Shown here in pieces: positions 8,888 through 17,670 of a stretch of 64,000 nucleotides of DNA. Under the pieces are notes generated by a model. The model had not been told where the DNA came from. It ran no database searches and was given only the letters and a program-made list of their open reading frames with translations. Source of the DNA: Pseudomonas serbica. Lineage in GTDB: Bacteria; Pseudomonadota; Gammaproteobacteria; Pseudomonadales; Pseudomonadaceae. The translations under genes and the position numbers were made by a program. Positions within the stretch are counted from its first letter, which is position 1. Each line of letters begins with the position of its first letter. The stretch covers positions 186,001 to 250,000 of the forward strand of contig NZ_JAQIYM010000090.1 of assembly GCF_028823535.1 (NCBI RefSeq), read 5' to 3'.

Positions 8888-9706
8888 CTAGCAGGAAGCC
8901 AACTCCGGTTGCGTTGTGACTTGGGTTTTTGTTGATTTTTTCAGCAGCCCGTCCAGCATGTCCTCAGAGACGTAGGGGATCACGTCCGACTGAATGCGTG
9001 AGATGGGCGAGAGGTTATAGACTTTGAACGAGTCGTTCACTACTCGCTTGGACATGAGCTTCAGAGAGGGGAGTATCCGCGTTTCAAAATGGCTATCAAG
9101 CCCGCAAGGCGACTTGTAGTCCAATCCTCCCTCATAGAAACGACCGACTGACTCGTTCATGTCGAAACCGACCATAAATACCTGTTCAAATCCAGTGTGG
9201 TAGGCGATCTGCAGGGCGATGTAGGCCACCGTTCGAGCGTCGAAATAACCTTGGCTGAGATCCTTGCTGAAACCTATAGGGCGCACTTGGAAGCCTTTTC
9301 GCGACGCCCCGCGAATCAGATCACGGTTAGGTACAAGCCACTCCATCATTGATTTTTTTGTGGCCTTTTTCAGGGCGTAGGTTTCGTTAGGTAGCTGCCC
9401 CTGGAAGCTGTCAATCACATCTGGCCATAGCGCGACTCGCTGACTCAAGCGCAGAGCCTCGTTAAAAAGCTCTGGTTGCTGCGAATAGAAGCTTTTATCC
9501 GAGCATGTGTAGAAGAATGGACGGACGCCGGTGTCTTTGAACATGGCAATGCCACCGTTCATGGTGATCATCGGATACTGAGCATATTTCTTGAAGGAGA
9601 AGTCTTTTGCTGAGCTGCCGGAAGCGACGATGAACACTGACCCGTTACCGATACCTTTGCAGTGGTCAAAGCTGATGGCTTCATTCGTTTTGGGTGCCTT
9701 GCTCAT
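8888..9706 (-). CDS. Lipopolysaccharide-biosynthesis-type protein (DUF115-like)
   Basis: 272 residues. The N-terminal V-F-I-V-A-S-G-S-S-A-K-D-F and the following M-I-T-M-N-G-G-I resemble the nucleotide-binding start of DUF115/MptE-like and LPS-core-associated proteins of Pseudomonas, and the later V-F-M-V-G-F-D-M-N fits the same fold. It may modify or transfer surface sugars, but substrate and reaction are unknown. It is convergent with the Shedu-like gene, about 100 nt away. Confidence 0.45.
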   Translation of the reverse strand: MSKAPKTNEAISFDHCKGIGNGSVFIVASGSSAKDFSFKKYAQYPMITMNGGIAMFKDTGVRPFFYTCSDKSFYSQQPELFNEALRLSQRVALWPDVIDSFQGQLPNETYALKKATKKSMMEWLVPNRDLIRGASRKGFQVRPIGFSKDLSQGYFDARTVAYIALQIAYHTGFEQVFMVGFDMNESVGRFYEGGLDYKSPCGLDSHFETRILPSLKLMSKRVVNDSFKVYNLSPISRIQSDVIPYVSEDMLDGLLKKSTKTQVTTQPELASC

Positions 9707-9934
9707 AGTCTTGCTTTTCCTCGCGTCCGGGCGATTAGATCTTCGGTCAATGTTCAGATAATTTTTTTACACGTGTTCGTCATTTTCTCACGCAAAGACC
9801 ATTTAATCAAAGGCTTGAACTGGTTTATCGGACAACCAACTGGGCTCGGTATGGCCCCCAAGCCGTGCTGCAGAGATCATGGCCAGCAGTAGCGCAATGT
9901 CGACGGTGATTGGCCGTTTAATTCAGGCCGAGGT

Positions 9935-10162
9935 TCAGCGCAGGGAATATGAGTCCAGTGCATCCTCGAAGGCTTGAGCCTTCTCGATCCGGGCGGCCTC
10001 ATCGGGGCCATTCAAGATCAGTGCCTCAGCCCTGGCAGTCGCGGCGTCGGTGATAAACGCCGTACGATTAACACCTTCCATTGCAGCTGCAATGTCAATC
10101 AGACGTACCCTGTCCGCTGCGACACGCATGTTGATCGGTACTTGCTTGGTCACGGGTCGCAT
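9935..10162 (-). CDS. DUF1778/TacA-like ribbon-helix-helix antitoxin, apparently orphan
   Basis: 75 residues with the pattern of DUF1778 antitoxins: an N-terminal beta strand with basic residues (N-M-R-V-A-A-D-R-V-R-L), I-D-I-A-A-A-M-E-G-V-N-R-T-A-F-I and an alanine-rich helix. These normally repress and neutralise a GNAT acetyltransferase toxin encoded next to them; no such toxin gene is seen on either side. It may be a solitary regulator or a plasmid-borne anti-toxin. Confidence 0.55.
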   Translation of the reverse strand: MRPVTKQVPINMRVAADRVRLIDIAAAMEGVNRTAFITDAATARAEALILNGPDEAARIEKAQAFEDALDSYSLR

Positions 10163-10322
10163 TAATAAATCTCAAATAATAGCCATCAATTGTCTACCCG
10201 ATGGCGCTAGGCCTGGGGTTATTTTGACGGAAAAGTCAGTGTATTTTCAATGAGTTGAGTATTTCATTCGCCAAAGCTCACCGCTAATCTTGCTTCAGGT
10301 AGCAATCAAGTGAGGTTTTCTC

Positions 10323-10592
10323 ATGAATTACAATCGCGAATACAGCAAGCGTTTCGGCACCGGTTTGATGGCCCTTGGTCTGGCCATCCTCGTGGCCTTC
10401 GGCTCGTTCCTTCTGAACTTCGATGTCTGGGGCGCCGAATCCCACACGTTCCTGCCCTGCACCATCCTGGTGGCGTTCAGCTCCGTGGCAACGTTCTTCA
10501 CCGGCGCCGCGTTTCGCCGTGGCGTATTCCTGATGTCTGAACAGGTGATCAAGCCGCCCGTTAAGCAGGGAACTCCAAGCGCCGCTGCCTGA
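10323..10592 (+). CDS. Small inner-membrane protein, two TM segments
   Basis: 89 residues with two hydrophobic segments (about 15-33 and 44-64) separated by a short loop, and a proline-rich cytoplasmic tail. GAGG lies upstream of the ATG and a strong terminator follows, so it is probably monocistronic. No family recognised. Confidence 0.65.
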   Translation: MNYNREYSKRFGTGLMALGLAILVAFGSFLLNFDVWGAESHTFLPCTILVAFSSVATFFTGAAFRRGVFLMSEQVIKPPVKQGTPSAAA

Positions 10593-10603
10593 GTGGCACC
10601 AAT

Positions 10604-10631
10604 CAAAAAGCCCGCCTCGGCGGGTTTTTTG
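10604..10631 (+). terminator. Rho-independent terminator
   Basis: CCCGCctcgGCGGG followed by TTTTTT, 12 nt after the stop of the small membrane protein gene. Confidence 0.85.
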
Positions 10632-10739
10632 TGTTCAGGATTGTTCCAGCGGTACATAGCTGTGGCATTAATTGCACTTCAGAAAAAGCCCTGTAGTATG
10701 GAGACCCTTCGATAGCCTTGCCGCTGGCTGGATAAATCT

Positions 10740-11120
10740 ATGCACCACGAGAAAATCGCTGAAGAAATAAGCGCAAAATCCTGTTGGAATACCATTCGTT
10801 GGGGATGGCGCGACTTTGGTTCAGAAGCCAACACAATAATAGACAGCCTTCTAGAGCACCGCGAAGGGGTACAGCCAGAGTTTTTTCTGGTAGGCGCTGC
10901 CGCTGTGGACGAGGTGAAACAATCAGGTTTGTTTCAAGCGACATCAGAGCCGGGTGTTAAAATCGGCTACATCAGGGGACTTCCAGTCTATGTGACTGAA
11001 AATATGCCACCCGCTTTGATTGCCGTAATTGCTCCAGGCTCGAGGCTGTTTCCTGGAGAGCCCAAGTATGAGGTAACTCACAATGTGGCAAGCTGGCTTT
11101 TAATACAGGGAAGCCACTAA
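10740..11120 (+). CDS. Hypothetical protein
   Basis: 126 residues, soluble, with GGATAA about 7 nt before the ATG. No recognisable domain; mixed alpha/beta composition with a Gly/Ala-rich centre (L-V-G-A-A-A-V-D-E-V). Convergent with the chemoreceptor gene. Confidence 0.55.
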   Translation: MHHEKIAEEISAKSCWNTIRWGWRDFGSEANTIIDSLLEHREGVQPEFFLVGAAAVDEVKQSGLFQATSEPGVKIGYIRGLPVYVTENMPPALIAVIAPGSRLFPGEPKYEVTHNVASWLLIQGSH

Positions 11121-11153
11121 CGCGACACCCCTGTAAACAAATTGGAATAAATG

Positions 11154-12767
11154 TTAGAGGCGGAAGCGGTCGACCGATTGCGACAACTTGCCGGCCAGCG
11201 TAGATAGTTCATCGGTCGTTGAGGCCGTCTGGCCAATCACCTTGCTGTTCCCTTCCGACATGTTGGCGATCATGGTCACCTGGTGCGCAATTTCGTTGCT
11301 GGCCAGGCTTTGTTCGCCGATGGTGCGGCTGATGTCATTCACCAGCTGTGTGGTGCTCAGCGTCGCCTCGAGGATTTCACGGATCGCCCGCTCAACATCG
11401 GTAGTAACAGCCATGCCTTTGTCCACCTGCACTACACCGGCTTCGATGCTGGTCACCGCCTCGCGGGTGCTTTGCTGAATGCGTGAGACCATATTGGAGA
11501 TTTCTTGAGTCGATGCGCTGGTGCGCCCGGCCAGGCTGCGCACCTCATCCGCGACTACGGCAAAGCCGCGACCTTGTTCGCCGGCACGGGCGGCCTCGAT
11601 GGCGGCGTTGAGCGCCAGTAGGTTGGTCTGGTCAGCAATGCCCTTGATCACTTGGATGATGTTGAAAATTCCTTCAGACTCCTTGTCCAGCGTGCGGATG
11701 ACTTGTGCTGACTGTTGGGACGACTGCGCAATGCCATCCATATCGTTCACCACTTGGTGAATGACTCTGCCGCCGTCCTTTGCCAGTGTTTCAGCTTGGT
11801 GGGCCATATTCAGTGCGCGCTCTGCATGCCGGGTGATTTCCTCAATGCTGGCGGTCATTTCGCTGGCAGCAGCGGCCATGGTGCTGGCGGCGGCGCTTTG
11901 CTGCTGACTGCTGTCAGAGACCTGATGGCAACCGCTGCTCAACTGTTCACTCATTCCGCTCACGCCGTGGGCGTTGCTGCGTACCACTTCGATCATTCCA
12001 CGCAGGTCTCGCTGCATCGTCGCTAGGTTGCGAATCAGGGTACTAGCCTCATCCTTCTGCGTTGGCTCAACAATCGCCTCACTCAAGTTACCCATGGCAA
12101 TACTGTTGGCAATCCGGGTGGCGATCTGCAGCGGAACCATGATGCTGGAGATCACCCAGCGCCCCTGTATGAGCAGCAACACCAGAGTGACGGTAAGCAC
12201 TAGACCCAGGGTCAAGTTGGCACCCTGGATCGCTTGCTGGGTGCCCTGGCTGGTCTGTTGCGTGTCGGATTCGATCAACGAGCTGAGGCTGGCCATCTGT
12301 TCTTCCAGTTGGCTGAAGGCGGCATTGAACGAGCCCAGGTCTTTCTGCGCAGCCTCAGGATTCTCCAGCGCTAGGCCAACGATGCGCTCGGCGGCGCCGA
12401 TGTAGGTATCGAGGCTTGGCTTAACCTTGTTCAGACCGGCCCTGATGGTGTCGTTCACCGGCAACTTGAAGTTATCCCCCAAGACGTCCCGAAAATGCTT
12501 GGCATGCTCCTCGATTGAGCTGCTCACATCACCTTTGCTGCTGGCGCTTTTACCCAACCCAACCAGCATGGCGGACATCACATCGGCCCGCAGGGCGTCA
12601 TGCATCATGTCGGCCTCGAGGTGGTTGCGCAGCGCTGCCATGCTGACCTCACTCTCCTTCACCGCCTCTGCCATTTGCGTGTTCCCTACGTAGCTGACCA
12701 GGCTCACGATCAGCGCGGCGAGCAAACTGGTACCAATCAACAGGAGCAACCTGAGCTTTATCGACAA
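11154..12767 (-). CDS. Methyl-accepting chemotaxis protein
   Basis: 537 residues with canonical order: a first TM helix (about 7-28), a periplasmic four-helix-bundle-type sensor (about 29-185), a second TM (about 186-206), HAMP (about 207-260) and the long coiled-coil signalling domain. The hairpin tip I-A-D-Q-T-N-L-L-A-L-N-A-A-I-E-A-A-R-A-G-E and R-G-F-A-V-V-A-D-E-V-R are near-identical to other chemoreceptors. It would feed the host CheA/CheW pathway. Ligand unknown; no CheR-binding pentapeptide at the C-terminus. No che genes are in the window, so it depends on partners elsewhere. Confidence 0.95.
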   Translation of the reverse strand: MSIKLRLLLLIGTSLLAALIVSLVSYVGNTQMAEAVKESEVSMAALRNHLEADMMHDALRADVMSAMLVGLGKSASSKGDVSSSIEEHAKHFRDVLGDNFKLPVNDTIRAGLNKVKPSLDTYIGAAERIVGLALENPEAAQKDLGSFNAAFSQLEEQMASLSSLIESDTQQTSQGTQQAIQGANLTLGLVLTVTLVLLLIQGRWVISSIMVPLQIATRIANSIAMGNLSEAIVEPTQKDEASTLIRNLATMQRDLRGMIEVVRSNAHGVSGMSEQLSSGCHQVSDSSQQQSAAASTMAAAASEMTASIEEITRHAERALNMAHQAETLAKDGGRVIHQVVNDMDGIAQSSQQSAQVIRTLDKESEGIFNIIQVIKGIADQTNLLALNAAIEAARAGEQGRGFAVVADEVRSLAGRTSASTQEISNMVSRIQQSTREAVTSIEAGVVQVDKGMAVTTDVERAIREILEATLSTTQLVNDISRTIGEQSLASNEIAHQVTMIANMSEGNSKVIGQTASTTDELSTLAGKLSQSVDRFRL

Positions 12768-13054
12768 AGTGGAACCCTCTTTTTGGACGTCTCTTGTCTA
12801 AAAGCAATCGACTGCTCCGCCCAGATATTTAAGGTGCATTCAAGATTTTCAGGGGTATTCGACCTGTGGCGCTGGATTGCGGCGTGTTTGACATCTCAAG
12901 GCCCGTGTACACGCCAATCGCTGGGGAAAACCCGACAACAGTCGCTACGACATGGCCGGCCAGCTATCGACAGGTGTCCACTTATTTGCGCAGAGTGCTT
13001 GGCACACTTGGTATGATGGGAGCATTGGATGCACAGGCAAAAGGGGTTGGAATC

Positions 13055-13339
13055 ATGAACTACGTCATGTGGGCTATGATGCTTTTTATTGCTGTTTACG
13101 CAGGTGCATTATCTGGCTATCCAATAGGTAATCGGTTGTTTTCGCGTGTCTGGAATTTTGTTTTTAGCGTTATGTCAGCCGCTTTCGGCTTAACGTTGGG
13201 CGTGTTGATCACGGTGAATTTCATGGGCCAAATGCCTGACAACATCCCACTCATCCTGATTCTGGTACTTACTGTAGCGCCTGGGCTCATTGGCGCGATG
13301 TTGGCAGAGTGGATCCGCCGTTGTGGCAAAAAGTCCTAA
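13055..13339 (+). CDS. Small membrane protein
   Basis: 94 residues from the ATG at 13055, which has AAGGGG 9 nt upstream. The longer frame back to 12866 lacks a ribosome site and has non-coding character. Three hydrophobic segments, ending in a basic tail (EWIRRCGKKS). First of three consecutive small membrane-protein genes. No family recognised. Confidence 0.65.
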   Translation: MNYVMWAMMLFIAVYAGALSGYPIGNRLFSRVWNFVFSVMSAAFGLTLGVLITVNFMGQMPDNIPLILILVLTVAPGLIGAMLAEWIRRCGKKS

Positions 13340-13463
13340 ACGGCTTCTTCCGGTCATTCCTGAGCGGTCGGGCCGCGTTCTGACATGCCTGGAGCCGCCT
13401 AGGCATGTTCTATAGTCAATTTATCAGCTATATTCGGCAAAAATTGCACTGGAGCATCACGCA

Positions 13464-13772
13464 ATGCTGGTCATTCTCGGGTCACTGGTACTGTGTGTTG
13501 TGTCCGGCCTCCTAATGACGGATATCAAGCGGACTTCGTTCTGGATGGCCTTGTTAGACTATCTCGTCGCGATGGCGTATTTAGGATTCGGCCTGCAGTT
13601 TAGCCAGAGCTTGATGGACTATCTCCCTACCCCGAACACGGGCCGCCCTCTTCTCAATAGTCTGCTGGAGTGGGGAGGCCTTGGCTTTTTCTGCCTGGGA
13701 GCAGTGGCCTTGGGTTTGGTGGCAAACATCGCACTGAATAACTGGAAGTCGCGCACCGGCAAGAATTTCTGA
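13464..13772 (+). CDS. Small membrane protein
   Basis: 102 residues with about three hydrophobic helices and a basic C-terminus; GGAG precedes the ATG. Lies 124 nt after the previous small membrane protein gene and 60 nt before the next. Its topology resembles its neighbours but no clear sequence family is seen. Confidence 0.65.
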   Translation: MLVILGSLVLCVVSGLLMTDIKRTSFWMALLDYLVAMAYLGFGLQFSQSLMDYLPTPNTGRPLLNSLLEWGGLGFFCLGAVALGLVANIALNNWKSRTGKNF

Positions 13773-13832
13773 ACCCCACCACCGACCATAAACGTCTGAC
13801 CCACAATCAGCAACCCACCAGGAAGTACAGCC

Positions 13833-14324
13833 ATGCTCGCCATTATTGGCTATTTGTTACTCGCAATTTCCTTGCAGGCACTAGCAAAACTCGCACACTC
13901 GAAGAAAGGTCGCCTATGGGACTGGATCGGATACGGCCCGTTTTTCGCCTCGATGATCTTCAGCGTCGCGTTCGGGACTGCGTTAATCCAGTGGATCCCC
14001 CACCCCGTCGCCGACTCGATGCAAAGCCGAATGATTCTAGACCTGGTTGGCGTCGTGGTCTTCATTACGGTTGGTTGCATCACGTCTTACGTCGCAGGTG
14101 GTGTGTTGTTCAGTCAAGCAATGGCCTACGCGAAAAAGCGCCGGGGCGAGCTTCCAGAGCCGGAAACGCTTCCAGAGCCGTGGGCTTATAAGGGACAGGT
14201 GAATTATCTGGACACCCCTGCGATCATTAACGAGAACGATCCCCAGCTTGATGATGTCGACCATCTGCGGGTCACTGACTTACTTGGTCGGCCACTGGGT
14301 AATGTCGCGGACGTTGATCGCTAG
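13833..14324 (+). CDS. Membrane protein with C-terminal cytoplasmic tail
   Basis: 163 residues: three hydrophobic segments within the first 100 residues, then a Glu/Pro-rich soluble tail (about 105-163). AGGAAG lies before the ATG. Third gene of the membrane-protein series starting at 13055; the three may be co-transcribed. Function unknown. Confidence 0.65.
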   Translation: MLAIIGYLLLAISLQALAKLAHSKKGRLWDWIGYGPFFASMIFSVAFGTALIQWIPHPVADSMQSRMILDLVGVVVFITVGCITSYVAGGVLFSQAMAYAKKRRGELPEPETLPEPWAYKGQVNYLDTPAIINENDPQLDDVDHLRVTDLLGRPLGNVADVDR

Positions 14325-14403
14325 GATCTGTTGCGCTCCGGTATAGACTTGGTGAACACGATGGTACCCAGCTTTTCATAAGCCGTGAATAATCCCCGCG
14401 ATT

Positions 14404-14826
14404 TCAAAGTCGTTTGCGGATTACTTGAAAGAGATCATCGCCTGTAGCAACAGACTCATTGTCGGATTTACCGATTGGTCGAACCGTGGCTTTGGCCAGG
14501 TAGTGGATTCTGGTCACCAGGTTTTCAGTGAACAGATACCCCTTCAACTCACCATCTTCAAACTCTGGCGCCAACGCCCTGATCTCGGCGGCCAGGAGTT
14601 TTGGATCTATGCGAATGATCGAGTCCGATAATGGCCGGCTGGGAAACACATAATGGTGGAGCACATCGGCCAGGCGCAGCGTCAGCGCTGATGGTACAAG
14701 CCACACAAGTGCCGAGCCTTCGCTCTCAAGCGGCGTAGCAAGCGTGAGCTCATTGAGTAAGCCAGCCACCTCAGCATTCAGCTGAGTGCCAGACAAGATC
14801 ACCTGCAGGTTGTCGTTCTCGGCCAT
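14404..14826 (-). CDS. Hypothetical protein
   Basis: 140 residues, soluble, helical. Its start codon overlaps the stop of the gene at 14826-15155 by one base (TAATG on the coding strand), so the two are translationally coupled. No family recognised. Downstream end of a leftward cluster running from about 17.5 to 14.4 kb. Confidence 0.65.
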   Translation of the reverse strand: MAENDNLQVILSGTQLNAEVAGLLNELTLATPLESEGSALVWLVPSALTLRLADVLHHYVFPSRPLSDSIIRIDPKLLAAEIRALAPEFEDGELKGYLFTENLVTRIHYLAKATVRPIGKSDNESVATGDDLFQVIRKRL

Positions 14827-15155
14827 TACTTTTTACCCTTCAGTTTGCTCTCCGCCTTAATGGCGGCCTTGACCCAGTCATCAACCGAATCATGTGTCTT
14901 TTGCAGCTGATCGCCCTGGATGAACGTCGACCCGGTGATGTCCACGTACGTGAGCTTTTCATCCGTCCAGCTCGTTCGGAATGCGATCCGATCACGCAGC
15001 CATAGGTACCACTTCCCATAGTGCTGAAGATCTTTAGCCCGCTTGCGGGAAAGTTCGATCTCCCCTATTGCTTTGGCCACCACTTCTCCGTCACGCGGAT
15101 CGAGGCGCTTGATCAGCTCCATCATCTGATCCAGGTTTGCCGTCACTTCCACCAT
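14826..15155 (-). CDS. Hypothetical protein
   Basis: 109 residues, highly charged, ending in a Lys-rich tail (SKLKGKK). It contains K-W-Y-L-W-L-R-D-R-I-A-F-R, suggestive of an amphipathic helix. Translationally coupled to the downstream 14404-14826 gene. Unknown function. Confidence 0.65.
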   Translation of the reverse strand: MVEVTANLDQMMELIKRLDPRDGEVVAKAIGEIELSRKRAKDLQHYGKWYLWLRDRIAFRTSWTDEKLTYVDITGSTFIQGDQLQKTHDSVDDWVKAAIKAESKLKGKK

Positions 15156-15158
15156 GTC

Positions 15159-15344
15159 TCAACCCTCGCTCCAGTTCGGATCGTCTTTTGCAACCAAAGC
15201 ATCGCCGTGCACAATCATGCCCTTGCCGGTATCGACACGAATGACAGCCCAACTGCCTTTGCCGGTGTAGTCAGTGGGTTCGACCGTGCGCACCATGTTC
15301 CCGCTCTTTTTGAATCGGTACTCTGTGTCTGGTTGGATCTTCAT
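15159..15344 (-). CDS. Small hypothetical protein, possible SH3-like barrel
   Basis: 61 residues from the ATG at 15344 (AGGGC about 9 nt upstream); the upstream extension is not supported. The Y-R-F-K-K-S-G-N-M-V-R-T-V-E start and alternating hydrophobic pattern suggest a small beta-barrel such as an SH3-like fold, but this is inference. Four nt separate it from the downstream gene, so it is in the same operon. Confidence 0.55.
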   Translation of the reverse strand: MKIQPDTEYRFKKSGNMVRTVEPTDYTGKGSWAVIRVDTGKGMIVHGDALVAKDDPNWSEG

Positions 15345-15440
15345 GATCTTGGTGCCCTTTAAAATACTGATCCTGCAGATTACAGCCTGGACTGCAGCAT
15401 GTCGCACATCCAGGGCTATCAGACAATTCGCAGCAGCTCG

Positions 15441-15758
15441 CTAACTCATGACCGATACCGCTAGCGCGATAATCAGCGCCGTAACACTGCCGTGGATAGC
15501 TGTAAATGCAGAGATGCAAAGCCAAAGCACTGGCCTGCGCAAAAATTCACGATAGCCCATGCGCCATTTGATCAGGGCAAGACCGAGTCCGCATGCAACA
15601 GTACCAATGGCCCCGAGCATCACCTTGACGTCAATGGTCAAACTCTTCGTCATTAGAAATGTTAAGCCCATAGCCATACATGTGACCACCAGGACGAAAC
15701 CCAGGAGTGTTTTCTCGTCCACATCAGGCACTTCGCTTAACTCTGCAGTTTTATTCAT
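15441..15758 (-). CDS. Membrane protein, three TM segments
   Basis: 105 residues with three hydrophobic segments (about 18-38, 45-63 and 77-103) after an acidic N-terminus. Its ATG lies inside the last codons of the upstream gene (8-nt overlap), so it is coupled to 15751-16188. No family recognised. Confidence 0.65.
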   Translation of the reverse strand: MNKTAELSEVPDVDEKTLLGFVLVVTCMAMGLTFLMTKSLTIDVKVMLGAIGTVACGLGLALIKWRMGYREFLRRPVLWLCISAFTAIHGSVTALIIALAVSVMS

Positions 15759-16188
15759 GTCCTGAACTCACTGTCTGGGCACGCTGCTTGAATACCGGGA
15801 GAGCCCCGGCCAATTCACGGACGGTTTTCATCTCCGCTTCGTCGTATCCCCAGATATTGGAGTCGTCAAAACGCTCCGGGCCCAGGTAACCCGGATGCAG
15901 GGGCTCACCGGTGCGGATGTAGTCCCGAAACTCTTTGACCAAATCCTTCAACGTGCCGCCGTTGGAGAATCCCTTCCAGCGCCCACCCCAGGCGGTCTCT
16001 GTGGTCAGGATCGCTTTACCTGTGTAGTGATCGACGAACCAGACCTTACCGTATCTATCAACGTGCATACTGGAATAGGTTTGGGCGGTTGCATTGTAAA
16101 AGAACCGGCGCCCGTGGTCGGCGATGATCTTGATCACTTGATTCACGTGCTCGGCACGCTGGTGTTTTTGTGCTGTTTTGCTCGCCAC
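15751..16188 (-). CDS. Conserved-looking hypothetical protein
   Basis: 145 residues. It has a regular motif-rich sequence (I-A-D-H-G-R-R-F-F-Y, Y-G-K-V-W-F-V-D-H-Y-T-G-K-A-I, W-K-G-F-S-N-G-G-T-L) of the kind seen in widely shared phage and plasmid proteins, but I cannot assign a function. Overlaps the start of the downstream membrane-protein gene by 8 nt. Confidence 0.65.
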   Translation of the reverse strand: MASKTAQKHQRAEHVNQVIKIIADHGRRFFYNATAQTYSSMHVDRYGKVWFVDHYTGKAILTTETAWGGRWKGFSNGGTLKDLVKEFRDYIRTGEPLHPGYLGPERFDDSNIWGYDEAEMKTVRELAGALPVFKQRAQTVSSGHE

Positions 16189-16243
16189 AATGACCTCAAT
16201 ATCCCTAATGATTTACGCGCTCTGACGCGCACTCTCGGTGTAA

Positions 16244-16639
16244 TCAGTCCAGCTTCATGCCTTGCTTAATCAAGCTCTCGCGAACGTCTTGCGGACGATA
16301 CAGTTTCTCGCCGATGACCTTGGTGCCGACCGGACGATAAAAGAACTCGTTGTCTTGGATCATGATGTGACCTACGGTCTTACCCTCAACGGTCACAACC
16401 GAATGTTCGTCCGGGGCGGCATAGGATTTCAGCGCGCTTTTGAGGCTAGCCAGGCTCGATTCTTCATAGCGGTCACCGGACGGTGCATTGGCAACGTATA
16501 GCCGTACATTTGGTTTGTACCATACGGAAAACACAATACCTTCGGATTCAACCTTGATTCGTTTGTCCCATTCAGGAACATCTGAAGCCTTGAGTTTCGA
16601 GACGTTCAGTGCATTGTGTTTGTTCTGTGATTCAGCCAT
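16244..16639 (-). CDS. Hypothetical protein
   Basis: 131 residues, soluble, alpha/beta composition; GAGAGAAC precedes the ATG. A perfect inverted repeat lies 29 nt upstream of the start (16668-16694), so its promoter is probably regulated. No family recognised. Confidence 0.65.
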   Translation of the reverse strand: MAESQNKHNALNVSKLKASDVPEWDKRIKVESEGIVFSVWYKPNVRLYVANAPSGDRYEESSLASLKSALKSYAAPDEHSVVTVEGKTVGHIMIQDNEFFYRPVGTKVIGEKLYRPQDVRESLIKQGMKLD

Positions 16640-16667
16640 GTTCTCTCTCTTAACCGCCTGAAAAGGT

Positions 16668-16694
16668 CAGTTGTAAACTAATGGTTTACAACTG
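16668..16694. promoter_or_regulatory. Perfect 11-bp inverted repeat, likely operator
   Basis: CAGTTGTAAAC-N5-GTTTACAACTG, a perfect dyad between the leftward genes 16710-17465 and 16244-16639. It has no T-tract, so it is more likely a repressor site controlling 16244-16639 than a terminator. Confidence 0.5.
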
Positions 16695-16709
16695 AACGAG
16701 GTATACCGA

Positions 16710-17465
16710 CTAATTTTTGTACTGATCAGGCTTGCTCTGGGTAAAGATCTGCGGCGCAAAATCGACGATTTGCCGATTACTGATCAATCCACAGATACCA
16801 AAGCCTTTGATCACACCGTAAAGCATAATCGCCGGCGTCTGTAGGGCACGCGGTCTCCCCGCCTCGTCCTCAAGGTTGATCAGATGGCACAGCTCGCGGA
16901 CTTCAGAAATCGCCAGATCGGCGCTCATCAACCTGGCAGATCGAACAGCAATGGCTAATTCGTTGACCAGAGCTTCCAGATCATCAGGGAGCTGATCAGC
17001 ACTATTTCGCACACCACCGGTCTGCGCAGCGGTCGGAAGTGGCGTGGTGACGCGGCCCAACCAGTTCTCAACGTTTTCACGAAAGTAAGGCTCGAGCTTC
17101 AAGGCCTGGGCGATACCAGGATCTACATTGCCCATGTGTCCGCCTGCCTGGCTTCTCGACCAGTACCGACGCATCGTCTCCAACATCTCTCCGACGGAAG
17201 CGCCGCTGGTGAGGGCATGCAGCGCGGCTCGGACACAATCACCTGCGCCAGGAACACGTCCGTCGGCCATCGCCTCGGCTGAGCCGACCTCGGTTGCTGG
17301 AGCTGTGACCTGAGCAATGTCAGAATATAGCGCCATGATCGAGCAGGCGATGACAACCGGGTGCCCTGGAAATACCAAGTCAGCTCCGGAGACCTGGCGA
17401 ATCCACGAGAGCACTTCGTTAGTTTCGTGGAGCTTCGGGAGTTCATGCTGCAAGCGGCTGGTCAT
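16710..17465 (-). CDS. Hypothetical protein
   Basis: 251 residues, soluble and largely helical, with AAGGATGA about 5 nt before the ATG. No catalytic motif or membrane segment is seen. First gene of the leftward cluster that ends at 14.4 kb. Function unknown. Confidence 0.65.
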   Translation of the reverse strand: MTSRLQHELPKLHETNEVLSWIRQVSGADLVFPGHPVVIACSIMALYSDIAQVTAPATEVGSAEAMADGRVPGAGDCVRAALHALTSGASVGEMLETMRRYWSRSQAGGHMGNVDPGIAQALKLEPYFRENVENWLGRVTTPLPTAAQTGGVRNSADQLPDDLEALVNELAIAVRSARLMSADLAISEVRELCHLINLEDEAGRPRALQTPAIMLYGVIKGFGICGLISNRQIVDFAPQIFTQSKPDQYKN

Positions 17466-17670
17466 TTATTCATCCTTGGTAAGCTAAGTGGCATTAATGG
17501 CATATTAGTACCATAAATCCGTGAGCGCAATCAAACCAACCTTGTTCAAGGATCGAAGGTGGAGATATCAACTCAAGGGAACCAAATAAACAATAGCCAT
17601 ATATTGCATTTTTTCTGCTGCTGATTCGCTGCACATGATATGATGGCTCAATGATACTTTTCACAAGGGT

